NCBI GenBank assembly: GCA_024278415.1
Contig: JAJRTI010000186.1
Coordinates: 1 to 7,945 of the forward strand
Direction: 5' to 3'
DNA from: Planctomycetota bacterium
GTDB taxonomy: Bacteria > Planctomycetota > Brocadiia > JAJRTI01
Length of the DNA: 7,945 bases
Made by a program: the position numbers and the translations under genes. Below, in pieces: positions 4,473 through 7,945 of the stretch. Each line of letters starts with the position of its first letter. Position 1 is the stretch's first letter. Below the pieces are notes generated by a model. It did no database searches, was not told where the DNA came from, and saw only the letters and a program-made list of their open reading frames with translations.

Positions 4473-6371
4473 CTACCCCTCCTGCGGCGTACCCGCGTCC
4501 TTCACCAGCAGGTCGTTGATGCGCCGGGCGAACGCGGCCGGATCCTTGACCTCCGACCCCTCGGCGATGACCGCTTGGTCGTAGAAGAGCCGGGCATAGT
4601 CGTCGATGCGCGGGTCTTTGGGGCTCTTGGCGTGCAGATCTCGCATCGCGGCTACCGCGGGGTGGTTGGGGTTGAGTTCGAGGATACGCTTGATGGCGGG
4701 CGGTTCGTCGCCGCGGTTCAGCCGCGCCATGAGGCGCTCCATGTGCGCGCTCGCGTCGCCCTCGTCCGCGACCAAGCAAGCCGCGCTCTGCTTGAGCCGC
4801 TTGGACAACCGCACGTCCTTCACGTCGGTGAGCTTATCCTTGAGCACCGCGAGCAGATCGCGATACGCCTCTTGCGTCACCTTCTGTTCGTCCTCATCGC
4901 CGGCGTCGATATCGCCTTTATCTGCGGCCTTGAGATCCTTCTCCTTGTATTGCGGGAGCGATTGCACCATGAACTCGTCGAGCGGGTTCGTGAGCAGCAG
5001 CACCTCCCAGCCCTTGTCCTTGAACGCTTCGATGGCCGGCGAGTTCTCGATAATGCCGCGGCTTTCGCCAATGAGGTAGTAGATCGCGTCCTGGCCCTCG
5101 GGCATGGCCTCCACGTACTTCGCGAGCGTCGTGTACTCGCCCGGCTTCGTCTTGGTCGATTCGAACAGCAGCAGGTCGGCGACCTTCTCGCGGTTCGTCC
5201 AGTCCTGGCTCACGCCTTCCTTGAGCACGTCGCCCAGCTCCTTGTGGAACTTGACGTACGCGTCGTATTCCTTCTCCTTCATCTCCGCGAGCGTGTCCAG
5301 CACCTTCTTCACGAGGTTGTTCTGGATCTTGGTGAGCATCGGGTTCTGCTGAAGCATCTCGCGGGACACGTTCAGCGAGAGGTCCGACGAGTCGACGACG
5401 CCCTTGACGAACCGCAGGTAGAGCGGCATGAGGGCTTCGCAGTCGTCCGTGATGAAGACGCGTTTGACGTAGAGTTGGAGCGAGGCCTTTGGCGGCCCCC
5501 ACATGAAGTCGAAGGGCCGGCGCTTGGGGAGAAAGAGGAGGGCCTTGAACTCGAGCTTGCCTTCGGCCGAGTAGTGGATGACCTTGGCCGGGCCTTCTGT
5601 GTCGCGGGAGATGTGCTTGTAGAACTCCTCGTACTCCTTTTCCTTCACTTCCGACTTCGGCCGCAGCCAGATCGCCTTGCCGGAGTTGAGTTGCTCCTCT
5701 TCCTTCCGAGGCTCCTTGCCTTCTTCCTTGATCGTCTTTACGCAGATGATGGGATGCTCGACGAAGTCGGAGAATTTCTTGACGATGCTTTCGAGTCGCA
5801 AGGGGTAGAGGTAGTCGGTGGCGTCCTCGGGCAGATGCACGATCACGTCGGTGCCGTGGGCCTCCTTCTCGACGGTCTCCAGCGTGTACTCGCCCTGGCC
5901 GTCCGACTCCCACTTCACGCCTTCGCTCTTGTCCGTGCCGGCGCGGCGGGTCACGACGGTGACCTTCTCGGCGACCATGAACGCGGAATAGAAACCCACG
6001 CCGAATTGGCCGATCAGCTCCGGGCGGTCCTTGGCGTCCGCCTCTTTGAGCTGTTGGAGGAACTCCTGCGTCCCGGATTTGGCGATGGTGCCCAATTCCT
6101 CCACGATCGACTCGCGGGACATGCCGATGCCGTTGTCCGACACCGTGAGCGTGTTGTCGTCCTCGTTGGGGATGATCTTGATCTTCCAGTCCGAGTCGCC
6201 TTCGAGCAGTTCCTGATTGGTCAGCGACTCGAAGCGCAGCTTGTCGATCGCGTCGCAAGCGTTGCTGATGAGTTCGCGCAAGAAGATGTCTTTGTTGGTG
6301 TAGAGCGAGTGGACGATGATGTCCATCAGTTGCTTCAATTCAGCTTTGAACTCCATCTTTTCAGCGGACAT
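4473..6371 (-). CDS. htpG: Molecular chaperone HtpG (bacterial Hsp90)
   Basis: A full-length 632-aa cytosolic Hsp90 that uses ATP to remodel client proteins, usually together with DnaK. The N-terminal GHKL ATPase domain (about 1-225) has all signature elements: E33, N37 and D40 in LRELISNACDAIDKLR, DNGIGM at 79-84, GTIAKSGT at 94-101, GQFGVGFYS at 121-129 and GTD at 173-175. The middle domain follows; R337 in NVSREML is the expected ATP-contacting arginine. The C-terminal dimerisation domain shows AIKRILELNPNHPAV around 559-573. A charged Lys/Glu/Asp linker at 216-227 is short, as in bacterial forms, and there is no MEEVD tail. The ATG at 6371 follows AAGGAGGT with a 9-base spacer. It appears monocistronic, divergent from the oxidoreductase. 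No CIRCE element is seen in its leader. Confidence 0.98.
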   Translation of the reverse strand: MSAEKMEFKAELKQLMDIIVHSLYTNKDIFLRELISNACDAIDKLRFESLTNQELLEGDSDWKIKIIPNEDDNTLTVSDNGIGMSRESIVEELGTIAKSGTQEFLQQLKEADAKDRPELIGQFGVGFYSAFMVAEKVTVVTRRAGTDKSEGVKWESDGQGEYTLETVEKEAHGTDVIVHLPEDATDYLYPLRLESIVKKFSDFVEHPIICVKTIKEEGKEPRKEEEQLNSGKAIWLRPKSEVKEKEYEEFYKHISRDTEGPAKVIHYSAEGKLEFKALLFLPKRRPFDFMWGPPKASLQLYVKRVFITDDCEALMPLYLRFVKGVVDSSDLSLNVSREMLQQNPMLTKIQNNLVKKVLDTLAEMKEKEYDAYVKFHKELGDVLKEGVSQDWTNREKVADLLLFESTKTKPGEYTTLAKYVEAMPEGQDAIYYLIGESRGIIENSPAIEAFKDKGWEVLLLTNPLDEFMVQSLPQYKEKDLKAADKGDIDAGDEDEQKVTQEAYRDLLAVLKDKLTDVKDVRLSKRLKQSAACLVADEGDASAHMERLMARLNRGDEPPAIKRILELNPNHPAVAAMRDLHAKSPKDPRIDDYARLFYDQAVIAEGSEVKDPAAFARRINDLLVKDAGTPQEG

Positions 6372-6380
6372 AGCGGTACG

Positions 6381-6388
6381 ACCTCCTT
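6381..6388 (-). promoter_or_regulatory. Strong ribosome binding site of htpG
   Basis: AAGGAGGT on the minus strand is an almost complete anti-16S match, 9 bases before the ATG at 6371. It fixes the htpG start and predicts efficient translation. Confidence 0.85.
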
Positions 6389-6423
6389 AATAGTCAGCTC
6401 CGATGGGATGTTACGAACCCCAT

Positions 6424-6451
6424 ATTGTACGCATTGTGCAGGGCGAATCAA
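6424..6451 (-). promoter_or_regulatory. Sigma-70-like promoter of htpG
   Basis: On the minus strand TTGATT (6446-6451) and TACAAT (6424-6429) are separated by 16 bases, each a good match to the housekeeping consensus. Transcription would start near 6417, giving a leader of about 45 bases that contains the Shine-Dalgarno sequence. Neither a sigma-32-type promoter nor a CIRCE palindrome is obvious, so heat regulation, if any, is not explained by the visible sequence. Confidence 0.6.
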
Positions 6452-6471
6452 GCTTGACCGCATGCGGCTAC

Positions 6472-6513
6472 CATCCCCAACGGGGATGCGGATACCCGCT
6501 GGCCCTTCGGGGC
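6472..6513. repeat. Hairpin pair related to the 3589-3793 cluster
   Basis: CATCCCC-AAC-GGGGATG (6472-6488) is a 7-bp stem with the same AAC triloop as 3589-3601. It is followed by GCCC-TTC-GGGGC (6502-6513), whose loop is the complement of GAA. The order AAC-loop hairpin, spacer with an ATACC-like piece, then C-rich/G-rich hairpin parallels 3589-3632. It sits between the two divergent promoters, so it could insulate them or simply be a repeat copy. Confidence 0.55.
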
Positions 6514-6599
6514 AGACGTCCGGGGGCCACACTGGCCCGGATCGGTCTCCCGGCACGATGCAGGCTGACAACGCAAATGCCTCAGAACGCGGCTGGCTA

Positions 6600-6628
6600 T
6601 TGATCGGTCGGGCGGCTCCGGCTATAAG
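6600..6628 (+). promoter_or_regulatory. Candidate promoter of the Gfo/Idh/MocA gene
   Basis: TTGATC (6600-6605) and TATAAG (6623-6628) are separated by 17 bases on the plus strand, a good sigma-70-like pair. Transcription would begin near 6635, leaving a leader of about 55 bases. The ribosome site AAGGAG (6679-6684) lies 6 bases before the ATG at 6691. Confidence 0.5.
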
Positions 6629-6690
6629 GGGCGGCTGTCATTCGATACTCGCGCGTTACGCCATGCCCTTTCGCCCCCAAGGAGATCCCC

Positions 6691-7695
6691 ATGTGGAAGG
6701 CAGTCGTCGTCGGCACGAAGCCGCCGTTTGGCCGCATCAAAAACGTCTTGAAGCTCAGCGATCGTGTTGAGATCGCCGCAGTGTGCGACTTGAACGAGGA
6801 GTGGGCGAAGCAGTGCGCCGAGGAGTGTGGCGTGCCGCACGCGTTCACAGACATCGACGAGATGCTCGGCAAGGTCGAGTGTGACATCGTGTTTATCTTC
6901 ACAGGAACGTACGCGCGGCAGCCGCTCGTGACGGCCGCGGCGAAAGCGGGAAAGCATTTGTTCACGGAGAAGCCCCTCGCGCTTTCTCTCGAAGACGCCC
7001 AAGCCATGACCGACGCTGTGCGCGGCGCAGGCGTGAAGTATCAGATCGGGTACCAACTGCGCACGCACTACTTCGCCCGCGCGCTTAAGGCGGTCGTGGA
7101 CAAGGGCATCCTCGGCGACCTCACGTCGTGCATGTCCCGGCGCTTCATGCCGTCGCAGCACTGGGGCGGGACCGAGGACAACCCGCGGTGGTACGGCATC
7201 CAGGAGAAGAGCGGCGGCATCACGGTCGACTACATCACCCACGACATCGACCTGTTGAATTGGATCGTGGGCGACGTGACGCACGTGTACGCCGACATCC
7301 GCCGCGGCCTTTGCAAAACTGCCGACGACAACGTGTGGGCGGTGCTCGATTACGCCAACGGCGCGATGGGCATGATCGGCGCCAGCTTTACCGCAACGTA
7401 TCCCTCGGCCGAAATCGGCATCTTCGGCACGGAGGGGAGCGCGATGCTCACCGGGCAGTACAAGGGCGCAAGTGTGAAGCTTTGGGGGAAGGACGAGTTG
7501 CCCGCGGCGGAGTACGTGGACATAGAGCCCCAACCTCAAGACGTGACAACCGTCCAGTTCCAGAACTTTTTCGACGCGCTCGACGAGGGCCGCGACCCCA
7601 GCCCGGACATCGTCGACGGCTTCAAGGCGCTCCAGGTTGCGCTGGCGATGCAGGAGTCGGCCGCGACCGGCGCGCGGGTGGCCGTGGGCGAGTAG
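6691..7695 (+). CDS. Gfo/Idh/MocA family NAD(P)-dependent oxidoreductase
   Basis: A complete 334-aa protein of the family that oxidises or reduces sugar, inositol and related polyol substrates with NAD(P). The N-terminal Rossmann domain spans about 1-120. Its first loop reads VVGTKPPFGRIKNVL and not the usual GxGxxG, and D33 at the end of the second strand may prefer NAD. The family's EKP motif is at 93-95 (TEKPLALSLEDA). The C-terminal beta-sheet domain carries the usual GG...D...H..D catalytic region: GG at 175-176, D180, H184 and D187, with the putative catalytic acid/base pair in DYITHDIDLLNW. Length is typical. No signal peptide, so the enzyme is likely cytoplasmic. ATG chosen from AAGGAG 6 bases upstream. 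Substrate cannot be deduced: the nearest genes are htpG and a glycosyltransferase, the latter hinting at glycan or surface-sugar metabolism. Confidence 0.95.
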   Translation: MWKAVVVGTKPPFGRIKNVLKLSDRVEIAAVCDLNEEWAKQCAEECGVPHAFTDIDEMLGKVECDIVFIFTGTYARQPLVTAAAKAGKHLFTEKPLALSLEDAQAMTDAVRGAGVKYQIGYQLRTHYFARALKAVVDKGILGDLTSCMSRRFMPSQHWGGTEDNPRWYGIQEKSGGITVDYITHDIDLLNWIVGDVTHVYADIRRGLCKTADDNVWAVLDYANGAMGMIGASFTATYPSAEIGIFGTEGSAMLTGQYKGASVKLWGKDELPAAEYVDIEPQPQDVTTVQFQNFFDALDEGRDPSPDIVDGFKALQVALAMQESAATGARVAVGE

Positions 7696-7708
7696 CCGCA
7701 GTCCAGGA

Positions 7709-7726
7709 ACGCGATGCGCATCGCGT
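7709..7726. repeat. 18-bp perfect palindrome after the oxidoreductase
   Basis: ACGCGATGC is followed directly by its reverse complement GCATCGCGT, with no loop. It lies 14 bp after the oxidoreductase stop. A perfect 18-bp palindrome without a loop is better suited to a dimeric protein site or repeat end than to an RNA hairpin. Its right half is also part of a 13-bp direct repeat. Confidence 0.6.
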
Positions 7727-7853
7727 CCCCCCTCCCAGGGGGGACCACAGGGGGGTCGGTCCGGGCCGGGCGCAGGGTTTCCGCCGAGGCTACCCCCCCC
7801 TTCAGTTCCCCCCCCCTTGAAGGGGGGGATGGCGGCTTCCGCATCGCGTCCCC
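7718..7853. repeat. G/C-run repeat element bounded by 13-bp direct repeats
   Basis: GCATCGCGTCCCC occurs at 7718-7730 and again at 7841-7853. Between them are mono-G and mono-C runs that pair with each other: C6 (7727-7732) with G6 (7738-7743), GGGGGGT (7750-7756) with ACCCCCC inside the C8 run at 7793-7800, and C7 (7810-7816) with G7 (7822-7828). The layout resembles a small non-autonomous repeat inserted with a duplicated target, but the ends are not certain. The G runs also have G-quadruplex potential. The 3' end of the glycosyltransferase gene lies inside it. Confidence 0.55.
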
Positions 7854-7945
7854 GGCTCCAGCAGACGATCGTACGCCGCCTGCGTGCGTGCGACCATGCG
7901 TTCGATGGTGTAGTCCTGCACGCGGCGTTGCCCCTCGGCCGCGAG
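7802..7945 (-). CDS. Glycosyltransferase (GT-B type), C-terminal end only
   Basis: The last 47 codons of a gene whose remainder lies beyond the window. The visible residues begin LAAEGQRRVQDYTIERMVAR and continue TQAAYDRLLE, the typical closing helix of GT4-like glycosyltransferases (A-x-x-R-R-V...F-T/S-x-E-x-M-V-x-x-T-x-x-x-Y). These enzymes transfer sugars from nucleotide-sugar donors to glycans or lipids, at the inner membrane or in the cytoplasm. After LLE, the final residues PGTRCGSRHPPLQGGGN are encoded largely by the repeat element, which supplies the TGA at 7802-7804. This suggests that repeat insertion replaced the original stop and added about 16 residues. The gene is convergent with the oxidoreductase. 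Confidence 0.75.
   Translation of the reverse strand, partial: LAAEGQRRVQDYTIERMVARTQAAYDRLLEPGTRCGSRHPPLQGGGN

Larger units (their letters stand above)
6372..6690. other. Divergent control region between htpG and the oxidoreductase
   Basis: These 319 bases contain no gene. They hold the htpG ribosome site and promoter, the hairpin pair at 6472-6513, and a candidate promoter and ribosome site for the downstream oxidoreductase. Confidence 0.7.

Noticed and set aside
4145..4519. Plus-strand ORF from an ATG with a strong GGAGGGG upstream
   Set aside because: The product is rich in Arg, Ser and Pro, reads through the inverted repeat at 4368-4422 and runs antisense into the htpG 3' end; no recognisable domain.
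4335..6770. Plus-strand open frame of 811 codons, the longest in the window
   Set aside because: It is antisense to htpG, whose protein matches Hsp90 over its full length. The antisense product is a low-complexity mix of Val, Leu, Arg and Glu with no motif, as expected opposite GC-rich coding DNA.
6622..7539. Minus-strand open frame of 305 codons opposite the oxidoreductase
   Set aside because: Antisense shadow; the plus strand encodes a full Gfo/Idh/MocA protein with promoter and ribosome site.

Overview
The window is GC-rich bacterial chromosomal DNA with loosely packed genes and intergenic stretches full of small palindromic repeats. Its gene content is a URO-D-type methyltransferase-like protein, a Gfo/Idh/MocA oxidoreductase, HtpG, a DUF4143 ATPase and a small nucleotidyltransferase module. 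Together with the GAA-loop hairpin repeats, this suggests an uncultured lineage such as Planctomycetota or Hydrogenedentota. That placement is inference; no rRNA gene or lineage-diagnostic marker is present.

Layout. 2-652 (+) is the C-terminal part of a DUF4143-type ATPase, cut by the window start. 684-1835 (-) is a complete URO-D family protein, convergent with it. 1923-3252 (-) holds small genes: a 71-aa helical protein (TTG start fixed by its Shine-Dalgarno sequence), an 80-aa protein, and a MNT-fold nucleotidyltransferase whose probable GTG start lies inside the 80-aa gene. The nucleotidyltransferase frame reopens after its TAA and runs 45 more codons, so the gene may carry a nonsense mutation. 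3253-4472 has no substantial gene. It holds two very short signal-peptide-like ORFs with good ribosome sites, a dense cluster of GAA-loop hairpins, a heptamer repeat folded into a long hairpin, and a 16-bp inverted repeat downstream of htpG. 4473-6371 (-) is htpG with a clear promoter and strong Shine-Dalgarno sequence. 6372-6690 is the divergent control region between htpG and the oxidoreductase (6691-7695, +) and carries another hairpin pair. 7696-7801 is a G/C-run repeat element, and 7802-7945 (-) is the C-terminal end of a glycosyltransferase whose last codons and stop lie within that element.

The genes do not form one pathway. The candidate for an under-described system is the nucleotidyltransferase and its small partner genes. 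Their arrangement (overlap, tiny partner, own promoter with an inverted repeat) resembles nucleotidyltransferase toxin-antitoxin or defence pairs, but function cannot be established from sequence alone. The non-coding material is the other point of interest: at least three repeat families recur within 8 kb.
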